This document shows, piece by piece, positions 55,874 to 63,680 of a stretch of DNA of 64,000 nt (its first letter is position 1; each line of letters starts with the position of its first letter). The notes below the pieces were generated by a model. It was given only the letters and a program-made list of their open reading frames with translations. It did no database searches and had not been told where the DNA came from. This DNA comes from Neoalteromonas facilis (GTDB lineage Bacteria; Pseudomonadota; Gammaproteobacteria; Enterobacterales; Alteromonadaceae): assembly GCF_002807665.1 (NCBI RefSeq), contig NZ_PEAY01000003.1, positions 208,102 through 272,101 on the forward strand, given 5' to 3'. A program made the position numbers and the translations under genes.

Positions 55874-56911
55874 ATGGATAGTCAATCTCTGGTCTCATTA
55901 GAGAAGTTAAACCCCTATTTGGCGGCGAATGCGCCTGATGTCGGGCAGATCGTGGGGGCTGAAAAGTTCAGTGGTGGGCAGTCAAACCCTACGTTTCTTA
56001 TAACGTCAGATTCAGGCACACAATATGTGCTAAGGCGACAACCGCCTGGCACATTGTTGAAATCTGCTCACGCAGTTGATCGCGAATTTAAGGTCATATC
56101 AGCATTGCAGCAAACGCCGGTGCCTGTGCCAAATGCCATTCACCTTTGCACCGACGTCGATGTACTAGGCGCGATGTTTTACATCATGGAATTCAAAAAG
56201 GGGCGTATTTTTTGGAATAGCGCATTGCCTGAGATTTCCAATAATGAAGAACGCAGCGCCATGTATGATGCGATGAATAAAACCATGGCAGACTTGCACA
56301 ACGTCGATATCCAAGCAGTTGGCTTAAGTGATTACGGTAAGCCCGGTAACTACTTCGCTCGCCAATTAGAGCGTTGGACAAAACAATATCGGGCTGCCGA
56401 AACCGAACATATCGAAGATATGGAAAGATTGATCAAATGGTTAGCACAGGAATTACCAGACGATGATGGACAGGTGTCTCTTGTTCACGGTGATTTCCGC
56501 ATGGACAATCTTATGTTTGCTGACGATTCACCTAGCGTGATTGCAGTACTGGATTGGGAGCTGTCGACCTTGGGACATCCATTTGCCGATTTGGCCTATC
56601 AATGCATGCAATTGCGCTTACCCTCCAATATGGGCCATGCGCCTGGATTAGGTGGGTTGGATAGACACGCATTGGGTATTCCAGATGAGAAAGCCTATAT
56701 CGAGGCATATTGTAAACGCCGAGGAATAGAGAAGATTGATAATTGGCCGTTTTACCTAGCATTTAGTTTTTTCCGCTTAGCCTCCATCGTTCAAGGCGTT
56801 GTAAAACGATCAAAAATGGGCAACGCGTCAAATAAACAAGCCGCTTCTCTGGAGGCGATGATGCGTCCGCTGGCCGCACATGCGGTAACACTAATAGATG
56901 AGGAACAATAA
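55874..56911 (+). CDS. APH-family phosphotransferase (ACAD10/11 kinase-like)
   Basis: 345 residues of the aminoglycoside-phosphotransferase/choline-kinase fold. VLRRQPPGTLLKSAHAVDREFKV is the N-lobe, LVHGDFRMDNLMF (about residues 206-218) the catalytic loop with Asp and Asn, and VIAVLDWELSTLGHPFADLAY the metal-binding Asp segment. This pattern is that of the ACAD10/11 N-terminal kinase domain, not of antibiotic-resistance kinases. I chose ATG 55874, four bases after the acyl-CoA dehydrogenase stop. In Pseudomonas, a related kinase phosphorylates 4-hydroxyacyl-CoA; a similar role here is inference. Confidence 0.85.
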   Translation: MDSQSLVSLEKLNPYLAANAPDVGQIVGAEKFSGGQSNPTFLITSDSGTQYVLRRQPPGTLLKSAHAVDREFKVISALQQTPVPVPNAIHLCTDVDVLGAMFYIMEFKKGRIFWNSALPEISNNEERSAMYDAMNKTMADLHNVDIQAVGLSDYGKPGNYFARQLERWTKQYRAAETEHIEDMERLIKWLAQELPDDDGQVSLVHGDFRMDNLMFADDSPSVIAVLDWELSTLGHPFADLAYQCMQLRLPSNMGHAPGLGGLDRHALGIPDEKAYIEAYCKRRGIEKIDNWPFYLAFSFFRLASIVQGVVKRSKMGNASNKQAASLEAMMRPLAAHAVTLIDEEQ

Positions 56912-56913
56912 AA

Positions 56914-57888
56914 ATGAAAGCCATTGTGTGTAATGAATTTGGGCCAGTTGACGATTTGGTGTACCAAGACATCGAAGACTTAAAAGCAAAGAAAGGTCAC
57001 GTTGTTGTGCAAGTAGAGGCCGCTGGCGTAAATTTCCCAGATGGCTTGCTGGTTCAAGGGTTGTATCAAATGCGACCTGAACGACCTTTTGTACCTGGTA
57101 ATGAAGTTGCAGGCACTATCATAGAGGTAGGAGAGGGTGTACAAGGGTGGCAAGTAGGGCAGCGTGTGATTGCGTTGTGTATGCTGGGTGGTTATGCAGA
57201 GCAGGTGTTAGTGCCACAAACCCACATCATGCCGTTACCGGATGGAATTCCTTCTACGGAAGCGGCGGCTTTGGTTACTGCCCATGCAACTGCACATCAT
57301 GCATTGAAGCAAAGAGCGCAAATCAAACCGGGTGAAACGCTTGTTGTAACAGGCGCAGCAGGTGGTACAGGATTGGCTGCTGTTCAGATTGGTAAGCTAA
57401 TGGGCGCAAAAGTTATTGCGGTTTGTTCGACAGCGGAAAAGTTAGAAACGGCAAGGCAAAACGGTGCGGATGTACTTATCAATTACACCGAGCAAGACCT
57501 TAAAGAAGCAATAAAGACAGCCACAGATGGAAAGGGCGCTGATGTTGTGTACGAATGTGTAGGTGGTGATACGTTCCATGCGTGTAGCCGGGCAATGGGC
57601 TGGAATGGACGTTTGCTTGTGATTGGTTTTGCAGGTGGAGAGATCCCTGAGTTTCCGGTCAATTTAGCGTTAGTTAAAGGATATTCAGTGATGGGGGTGT
57701 TTTGGGGTTCATTTACCCAGCATCAGCCAAAAGACTTTGCCCAGAACATGCAGGAGTTGCTGGGATGGTACGTTCAAGGCAAGGTCAAAGTTATCGTCGA
57801 TGAATGCATACCACTGGCCGATGCTAAACTGGCCCTGGAAAAAGTGATGGGCCGTTCAGTACGCGGTAAAATGGTATTGAAGCCTTAG
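56914..57888 (+). CDS. NADPH:quinone oxidoreductase-like MDR protein
   Basis: 324-residue medium-chain dehydrogenase/reductase of the quinone-oxidoreductase branch. No zinc-binding cysteine cluster is seen. The nucleotide-binding fold is in TLVVTGAAGGTGLAAVQIGKLMGAKVIAV, and AGVNFPDGLLVQGLYQMRPERPFVPGNEVAG is the N-terminal catalytic domain. GAGGA precedes ATG 56914. Last gene of a four-gene unit with a phosphatase, an acyl-CoA dehydrogenase and an APH kinase, which suggests a role in oxidation or reduction of an acyl intermediate. Confidence 0.9.
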   Translation: MKAIVCNEFGPVDDLVYQDIEDLKAKKGHVVVQVEAAGVNFPDGLLVQGLYQMRPERPFVPGNEVAGTIIEVGEGVQGWQVGQRVIALCMLGGYAEQVLVPQTHIMPLPDGIPSTEAAALVTAHATAHHALKQRAQIKPGETLVVTGAAGGTGLAAVQIGKLMGAKVIAVCSTAEKLETARQNGADVLINYTEQDLKEAIKTATDGKGADVVYECVGGDTFHACSRAMGWNGRLLVIGFAGGEIPEFPVNLALVKGYSVMGVFWGSFTQHQPKDFAQNMQELLGWYVQGKVKVIVDECIPLADAKLALEKVMGRSVRGKMVLKP

Positions 57889-57898
57889 TAACTCAATG

Positions 57899-57930
57899 AC
57901 TGGCTAGGCATGGTTTTGTGCCTAGCTAGT
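57899..57930. terminator. Possible hairpin between convergent genes
   Basis: GCTAGGCA (57903-57910) pairs with TGCCTAGC (57919-57926) and can be extended with one mismatch. It sits between the oxidoreductase gene and the convergent solute-binding gene, but has no T-run on either strand, so termination is uncertain. Confidence 0.45.
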
Positions 57931-57938
57931 GCTATTGG

Positions 57939-58766
57939 CTACTCTTGACTGGGTTGTGACGGCCTATAGTTTTGGAAAATGGCCTGTTTATCGATGCGCC
58001 CCAGTTCATCTAATATTGTTTTCGCAATGTCCGCATGCTGAGCCATGAATTGTTCACTAAAAATCACATACCCTTCACTTGATAAGTACGGTGGATAGAG
58101 GGTGATAATGTTTTGTAAACCAGCATCCTCGGCTTTGGTTTTGATCGGGGTGTTGTCAATACTGCACACTTGCGCAATGGCATCAACGCGCCCTTTTTCA
58201 AGCAACCGAAATTTTTCTAAGTAGTTGTATAAGACGAGCCATTCGAACACTACATTTTCTTTGTGTTGCTGTGAAAAACCGGCTTCTACGCCAACGGTGA
58301 GCTTATCTTCTCCATTCAGACCAGCTCGAACCTTTTCGATATGGGCAGTATTGTTTAAGGTGGTTAAACAGACTTCGACGGTAGAAAATACGGCCTTGTC
58401 ATAGGGAGCGCCAATCTCTTTTGGATAAATGCCAACAGAATCTCTACTCTCTCGATAACTGCCGACGATCATATCTACAGTCCCCGCTTTAAGTTCGATA
58501 TCGCAGCGTTTCCAAGGACGGGGTACAAATTCAAGATTCACGTTTGACAGCGTCTCTTGCTGAAATACACGTTTCATTATGTCAGGGTTTGTGCCAGTTA
58601 ATGTGGCATCTTGGTATATAAAAAAGGGGTAAACATCAGCATTCGGGACACAGAAGTTGACACTGAGCGTGTCGTTTGCTCTGGCAACGACGCTACTGAA
58701 AGGCGTCTGTATTAAGATGACGAATATTATGCCTACTAAACCAGACTGATGGACTTTACGTTGCAT
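57939..58766 (-). CDS. Periplasmic solute-binding protein (family 3)
   Basis: 275 residues with signal peptide (GLVGIIFVILIQTPFSSVVARA) and the SBP_bac_3 fold: DIMKRVFQQETLSNVNLEFVPRPWKRCDIELKAGTVDMIVGSYRES is typical of the amino-acid-binding-like group. No permease or ATPase gene is adjacent, so it is an orphan of a kind common in Alteromonadales, where such proteins may act in sensing. ATG 58766 follows GGGGTG. Ligand not predictable. Confidence 0.82.
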   Translation of the reverse strand: MQRKVHQSGLVGIIFVILIQTPFSSVVARANDTLSVNFCVPNADVYPFFIYQDATLTGTNPDIMKRVFQQETLSNVNLEFVPRPWKRCDIELKAGTVDMIVGSYRESRDSVGIYPKEIGAPYDKAVFSTVEVCLTTLNNTAHIEKVRAGLNGEDKLTVGVEAGFSQQHKENVVFEWLVLYNYLEKFRLLEKGRVDAIAQVCSIDNTPIKTKAEDAGLQNIITLYPPYLSSEGYVIFSEQFMAQHADIAKTILDELGRIDKQAIFQNYRPSQPSQE

Positions 58767-58901
58767 CTACACCCCATTACGCATTTACGCGCCGGTCCAT
58801 AGCGACAAATATTGTGGAATACAGCATAACCAACTTTGGAATTCAAAATCAATATAGATGTATATGCAGTTAAGTGTATTGCAATTTTGGGGAAAGGGGA
58901 T

Positions 58902-58995
58902 AAAAAAAGCTCCCTAATTGGGAGCTTTCTCACGAGCAATGCTCGCTTTCCATGTTGAAACATGGTGGTAGCGCAGCGCTACCCAATTCTTTAAA
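58902..58995 (-). ncRNA. Structured 3' UTR of DUF3718 copy 1 (four hairpins)
   Basis: In minus-strand order after the stop codon: GGTAGCGC/GCGCTACC (58967-58983), CCATGT/ACATGG (58950-58965), CGAGC/GCTCG (58933-58945) and a terminator hairpin AAAGCTCCC/GGGAGCTTT (58904-58927) with a T-run. The same order of hairpins appears behind the other two copies with different bases in three of the stems. Confidence 0.7.
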
Positions 58996-59391
58996 TTAGA
59001 TGCGTTCCGCTAGTACTGACGCAACTGGGCTTGCAGCCAATCCTTGCTCCGCAATCCACGCTTGTAGTGTTTTGCCATCAGCTTCTGGTTCATTCAATGC
59101 GCTTTTAGACATTTTCTTGACTAATAACTCACCCGATTCTACTGCATTGTTTAAAATTGCAGTGCGAATAAGGCTATTACCACCGCAAGATACGCCTGCA
59201 TAGTAGTCAGATAAACGTAGATTAAAGTCAGACTGAACAAGCTTCATTTTTTTACGCAATTCACCTTTATCATCAGCCTCTACGATATTACAAATGTTTG
59301 CTAACGCTTCATTTAGGTCAGCATGAGCCGTACCAGAAAAAACAAAAGAAGCAGCAGTGATAGCAAGTGTAGTTTTGATGATTTTCAACAT
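58996..59391 (-). CDS. DUF3718-like small exported protein, copy 1
   Basis: 131 residues with a signal peptide (MLKIIKTTLAITAASFVFSGTAHA). The mature part has two conserved cysteines, in NICNIVEADDKGELRKKMK and YYAGVSCGGNSLIRTAILNNA, which may form a disulfide. This fits DUF3718, a family mostly confined to Alteromonadales, with no known function. ATG 59391 has GAGG upstream; an earlier start would add an 18-residue non-signal extension. This copy differs from the two others at several residues, so it diverged earlier. Confidence 0.72.
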   Translation of the reverse strand: MLKIIKTTLAITAASFVFSGTAHADLNEALANICNIVEADDKGELRKKMKLVQSDFNLRLSDYYAGVSCGGNSLIRTAILNNAVESGELLVKKMSKSALNEPEADGKTLQAWIAEQGLAASPVASVLAERI

Positions 59392-59666
59392 GATTGTAAC
59401 CTCGTAAAATTTAACAGTGCGTTTTTGACGGCGCGAATTAAACACGAATTAAATTGTTTAGAAAATAACCAGCTGTATACGTAGGTATGTGAAATAATAC
59501 CAAAGGTCAATGTGGTAAGGATTATCTAACTGACTAGATCAACTCGATAGTAGATTTAACTATTTGTTTTAATTTAGGTTAATGTTTGCAGCGTTGTAAA
59601 AGTGAAGAGGGGAAGTCGCATTCAATTGAGAGGTATTGAAACGGTTGAAAATAGAGTCACGGATTA

Positions 59667-61037
59667 TTACTCAGCGCTTTGTATGGTGTTTTTACCACTG
59701 CTTTTGGCTAGATAAAGCGCTCTATCGGCTGCGGCCAATGCATGTTTGAAGTGCTCCGTTACCTTGAATAAGCTAACTCCAATTGAAACAGTGACAGAAA
59801 ATGAATTTCCGTCACTGTCATTAAATGAGTACTCTTCTATACTGCGCCTTATCAATTCCGCTACTGATAGCGCGCCGCTTCTGTCTGTGTGAGTGAGTAA
59901 AATTGCAAATTCTTCTCCGCCTAATCTTGCGGCTATATCCGTTTCTCTAATATTTCGCGTGATAATTTTGGCGATTTGCCTCAGCACATGGTCGCCAATG
60001 TCATGACCATAGTTATCGTTGATGCTTTTAAAGTTGTCGGCATCAATAAATAGGCACCACATTTGTTCTTTACTGCGTTTGTTGTGGCTCATTAGATATT
60101 CGGCTTCTTCAAAGAAATCACGCCGATTGGATAACCCTGTTAGGAAATCGGTAGAGGCTAGATTTATCAGCATTTCAGACTTCTCACGGCGACTTTTATC
60201 AACTTTTTCAATCGCAACGGCAGTCAATCCTACTAAGCACAGCATAAACCAGTAAAAAGCCGCAAACATTGCACCGACGATGTCGCCGCTAACACTTTGG
60301 ATAGTCTTAATAAATAAGAATGAAATAATGAGGGTCAGCGAAATAATTAATACAATTTGCAGTCGGGCTACGCGACCACCGAAATAGGGGCTTAAAATGG
60401 CCTTGACAATGCCATATTCTGCGGTGAGGCATAATAAACTAAAAGATAATAAGAAACCCCCAGTAGCGGTTGTTAATGACATATAGCCATAATAGTCGGT
60501 GAGCGAGAATGCGTATCCGTATATAGCTAGCAACGGAAACATCACTGCTAATAAGGCAAGCCCTTGAGCGATACGTCCATGTCTTAAAAGAAATGCCAAT
60601 ACTGAGCTGGCTAAACACAGCATCATGATCGCTGTGTTGATACCAATATCGTTGTAGTTTTGCGTGGAGCGTTCATTTACAACCGTATTTAAAAACGGCG
60701 TGATGTAATCACGCAATGATGTATTTAATACATGGTCAAGGACAGGCGTAATTGAAATCAAGATCGCCGCACAACACACTATGAAAATAACCGGTTTGTG
60801 GAATTGATGTCTCAGATCCAGTGACAACAATACACCTAATAAAATCATCAAGCAGCCGCTAATGGGGTGAGTTGCGACGCCTGCTTCAATTGGGCGATAG
60901 AGGAATGAGATACCGAGGGAGTATCCAATCATAACAACCAAACCTACAAACAACGCAATACTGCCAAGCTTCCGGCTAATCCTAAGCGCAGCAGATACGT
61001 AAGCCCATGATTTGTTAAGTTCTATATCAACATGCAT
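59667..61037 (-). CDS. Diguanylate cyclase with eight-helix membrane sensor
   Basis: 456 residues. About eight hydrophobic helices fill residues 25-275, followed by a GGDEF domain (about 295-456) with the active site RLGGEEF. RETD lies five residues before it, so the RxxD inhibitory site is intact. The membrane part does not match MASE1, MASE2 or MHYT by eye and could be a less common sensor. AAGGA precedes ATG 61037. It lies between two DUF3718 genes with 200-base spacers on both sides, so it is probably transcribed alone. Confidence 0.9.
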   Translation of the reverse strand: MHVDIELNKSWAYVSAALRISRKLGSIALFVGLVVMIGYSLGISFLYRPIEAGVATHPISGCLMILLGVLLSLDLRHQFHKPVIFIVCCAAILISITPVLDHVLNTSLRDYITPFLNTVVNERSTQNYNDIGINTAIMMLCLASSVLAFLLRHGRIAQGLALLAVMFPLLAIYGYAFSLTDYYGYMSLTTATGGFLLSFSLLCLTAEYGIVKAILSPYFGGRVARLQIVLIISLTLIISFLFIKTIQSVSGDIVGAMFAAFYWFMLCLVGLTAVAIEKVDKSRREKSEMLINLASTDFLTGLSNRRDFFEEAEYLMSHNKRSKEQMWCLFIDADNFKSINDNYGHDIGDHVLRQIAKIITRNIRETDIAARLGGEEFAILLTHTDRSGALSVAELIRRSIEEYSFNDSDGNSFSVTVSIGVSLFKVTEHFKHALAAADRALYLAKSSGKNTIQSAE

Positions 61038-61178
61038 AACGATCCTTGTGGAACACTTATGAGATACACATACTCCTACGGTTGACTATAGTGCATAGTT
61101 TAAAAGTATGCGGTTTAATTCGCGTAAATTATGGATAATTTAAGCGCCGACATCCGGGGGCAGTGTGCTTGCCAAAAC

Positions 61179-61202
61179 AAAAAGGCTCCCGAAGGAGCCT
61201 TT
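61179..61202 (-). terminator. Terminator with UUCG tetraloop after DUF3718 copy 2
   Basis: On the minus strand, GGCTCC-TTCG-GGAGCC flanked by AAA and TTTTT. The C(UUCG)G loop is known to be exceptionally stable. Downstream end of the 3' UTR hairpin set. Confidence 0.88.
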
Positions 61203-61272
61203 CTGAGGAAGCAGATTTCTCTGCCGACCATGTTGAAACATGGTGGTAGCCGAGGCTACCGAATTCTTTGGT
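61203..61272 (-). ncRNA. Structured 3' UTR of DUF3718 copy 2
   Basis: Minus-strand order: GGTAGCC/GGCTACC, CCATGT/ACATGG, GCAGA/TCTGC, then the UUCG terminator. Compared with copy 1, the first and third stems have changed on both arms and still pair. Confidence 0.7.
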
Positions 61273-61668
61273 TTAGATGCGTTCCGCTAGAACAGACGCT
61301 ACTGGGTTAGCAGCAAGGCCTTGCTCAGTGATCCACGCCTGAAGTGTCTTACCGTCAGCTTCTGGCTCGTTTAACGCGCTCTTAGGCATTTTCTTCACCA
61401 ACAACTCACCGGCTTCAACCGCGTTGTTAAGGATAGCCGTACGGATAAGGCTGTTACCGCCACAAGAAACACCTGTGTAGTAGTCAGATAAACGAAGGTT
61501 GTAATCAGACTGAACCATTTTCATTTTCTTACGAAGCTCACCTTTGTCGTCAGCTTGTACGATGTTACAGATGTTAGCCAAAGCCTCGTTAACGTCAGCG
61601 TGAGCTGTACCAGAGAAAACGAAAGAAGCTGCAGCGATAGCGATAGAAGTTTTAACTATTTTCAACAT
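61273..61668 (-). CDS. DUF3718-like small exported protein, copy 2
   Basis: 131 residues, with signal peptide (MLKIVKTSIAIAAASFVFSGTAHA) and the same two cysteines as copy 1. GAGGAATTAACC precedes ATG 61668. Codon use is strongly biased toward optimal codons (AAC, GGT, CGT, GTA), more than in neighbouring genes, suggesting high expression. Almost identical to the partial copy at the right edge of the window. Function unknown; secretion to the periplasm is inferred. Confidence 0.75.
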   Translation of the reverse strand: MLKIVKTSIAIAAASFVFSGTAHADVNEALANICNIVQADDKGELRKKMKMVQSDYNLRLSDYYTGVSCGGNSLIRTAILNNAVEAGELLVKKMPKSALNEPEADGKTLQAWITEQGLAANPVASVLAERI

Positions 61669-61876
61669 GGTTAATTCCTCGAATTAATTAAAAGTTAATG
61701 TGTTTGACGAGATGAATTAAAGCCCATGTTGGGTGATTAAAAAACAGCCGGGGTGATACATAGGTATTTTAAATAATACTTAAAATATCTGCGTAAATAA
61801 GCCTTATCACTGCAATGGCCCGCCAATACTAGGGGGTGGCCAAACCGCAATTGGTTTATTGCTTTATCTGAGATGG

Positions 61877-63460
61877 CTAACGGGCGGAAAATTGGGCTGG
61901 TTTTAGCGCAAATACGCTTGCGTGTTGGAACGATTCCTCTCCTTCGATCGTTAAATGTTGATAAGGCGTGTGTGGAAAAAACGTTTCGGTTACGGTTGTT
62001 AGACCGTTATCAATAAAAAGCTCGATAGAGGCACTATCGACAAATGCGTGAATTTTGAGTTTATCGTTTTCACTGTCCTCGCGTATTGCACGGTGCGGTT
62101 GAGCAAACGTATCAGAAAAATCGGCAATACCGGCGTGGGTTCTATCACTGATAAAGGTGTTTAGCTGGCGATCATAACTAAAGCGAAAGTGCTCGCCTTG
62201 CTCGTTAGAAAGCGAAAAACCAACCGTTGAGTCATTATCTTTTAGATTAAACTCAAGAATGAACTCACTGCGCATCAGGTTAATCGCTTGAGGAAGCGCC
62301 AATTTGCCGTCATCGTTCAAATCCTTTGCTGTCACCTGTAGCGGTGGCTGTCGCAAAACGGCTAACTCTTGTACCGGGCGAGAGACGACACGATAACCTT
62401 TTTGAGTGTGAGCAAGCGCGAGTTCTCTAGGAATAGTCATCGCACTACGCCAACGTTGAGTGGGTACTTGTTGCGCGTAATCCCAGTTGCTCATCCATCC
62501 GATAATGAGTCGTCTGCCGTCTGTTTCAGGAATATCAGACCATGAAACCGCTGCATAATTGTCACTCCCGACATCTAACCAGAGAGCGGTTTGCTGTTGC
62601 AAGGTTGTGGCAAAGGATTTATCGAGCGTAAAGGATTGGCCATCAAAGTCTCCGACAAAATATTGTACGCCAGAGCCTCCTTGTGGACCTCCTGGATTCA
62701 AGTTCAATAGCAAAACCCATTTTGTTTGATTGGTGCCTTGCACGGGAAGCTCAAACAGATCGGGGCACTCCCATACGCCGCCGTGTGCGCCTACATTTTG
62801 GCCGAAACTGCTCATGTAGTGCCAATCAAGTAAGTTAGGCGATGACCAAAATTGAACATGATCAGTTACCGAAAGTGCCATCACCCATTTGTTACTGGCT
62901 TTGTGCCAAAACACTTTTGGGTCGCGAAAATCTTGTAAACCTCCCGGGTTTGGCAGTACAGGGTTTTTAGCATGCTTTATCCATGTTTGACCGTTATTAA
63001 CGCTGTAGGCTAATCCTTGATATTCGTGATCTCGAGTATTTCGCTTCGCGCGCTCTGGATTATGGTAGGTAAACAAAGCAACCAAAGGTGGATTATCTCT
63101 GGATCCTAAACCACTGCTATTTTCCCAATCTACAACGGTACTGCCCGAAAATATGTAGCCAAGGTTATCTGGCTCAAGCGCGACAGGTTGGTGTATCCAA
63201 TTCACTAAGTCTTTTGATGTGGCGTGTCCCCAGTGCATGGGGCCCCAAACAGTATCATCGGGGTAATATTGATAAAATAAGTGGTATTGCCCTTGGTAGT
63301 AAACCATGCCGTTAGGATCATTCATCCATCCGCGTTCAGGCGTAAAATGGTTAGAGGGACGAAAAGGCTCAGCATGAGCAACGGTTGCGAACGATGAAGC
63401 GATATGCGCAGCGAACAGCACAATTAAAAGTGTGCGAGTAACGCATGCTTTTATCAACAT
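61877..63460 (-). CDS. GH32 glycoside hydrolase (levanase/fructanase-like)
   Basis: A secreted beta-fructosidase of family GH32 (527 residues) expected to release fructose from levan, inulin or sucrose. The signal peptide ends in TVAHA. The catalytic residues are visible: nucleophile D48 in WMNDPNG, transition-state stabiliser D180 in FRDPK, and acid/base E231 in WECPDLF. The C-terminal beta-sandwich domain is also present. ATG 63460 is the start. No fructose transporter, sucrose regulator or second GH gene is adjacent, so it stands alone between two near-identical DUF3718 copies. Whether it is exo- or endo-acting cannot be read from sequence. Confidence 0.92.
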   Translation of the reverse strand: MLIKACVTRTLLIVLFAAHIASSFATVAHAEPFRPSNHFTPERGWMNDPNGMVYYQGQYHLFYQYYPDDTVWGPMHWGHATSKDLVNWIHQPVALEPDNLGYIFSGSTVVDWENSSGLGSRDNPPLVALFTYHNPERAKRNTRDHEYQGLAYSVNNGQTWIKHAKNPVLPNPGGLQDFRDPKVFWHKASNKWVMALSVTDHVQFWSSPNLLDWHYMSSFGQNVGAHGGVWECPDLFELPVQGTNQTKWVLLLNLNPGGPQGGSGVQYFVGDFDGQSFTLDKSFATTLQQQTALWLDVGSDNYAAVSWSDIPETDGRRLIIGWMSNWDYAQQVPTQRWRSAMTIPRELALAHTQKGYRVVSRPVQELAVLRQPPLQVTAKDLNDDGKLALPQAINLMRSEFILEFNLKDNDSTVGFSLSNEQGEHFRFSYDRQLNTFISDRTHAGIADFSDTFAQPHRAIREDSENDKLKIHAFVDSASIELFIDNGLTTVTETFFPHTPYQHLTIEGEESFQHASVFALKPAQFSAR

Positions 63461-63586
63461 TCTTTTAATCGCTCCGCATAGTGAACATCAATCTATGCCA
63501 CAGGTATAGCACAAATATTAGCCAAAGCATTTAACATACGTATGCAAAGCGATTGCTTTTAAATTGCCAATTAAATGGAGTAAAAC

Positions 63587-63610
63587 AAAAAGGCTCCCGA
63601 AGGAGCCTTT
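63587..63610 (-). terminator. Terminator with UUCG tetraloop after DUF3718 copy 3
   Basis: Identical to the terminator at 61179-61202: GGCTCC-TTCG-GGAGCC followed by a T-run on the minus strand. Confidence 0.88.
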
Positions 63611-63680
63611 CTGAGGAAGCAGATTTCTCTGCCGACCATGTTGAAACATGGTGGTAGCCGGGGCTACCGAATTCTTTGGT
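63611..63680 (-). ncRNA. Structured 3' UTR of DUF3718 copy 3
   Basis: Same hairpin order as copy 2, with a single change in the loop of the first hairpin (GGTAGCC-CC-GGCTACC on the minus strand instead of a TC loop), so pairing is kept. Confidence 0.68.

Larger units (their letters stand above)
61174..61592. repeat. Direct repeat copy A flanking the GH32 gene
   Basis: This stretch matches 63582-64000 with about six substitutions in 419 bases and no indel, a constant offset of 2408. It covers the terminator, structured 3' UTR and most of the DUF3718 coding region. The true repeat may extend further, as copy B runs off the window. Confidence 0.92.
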
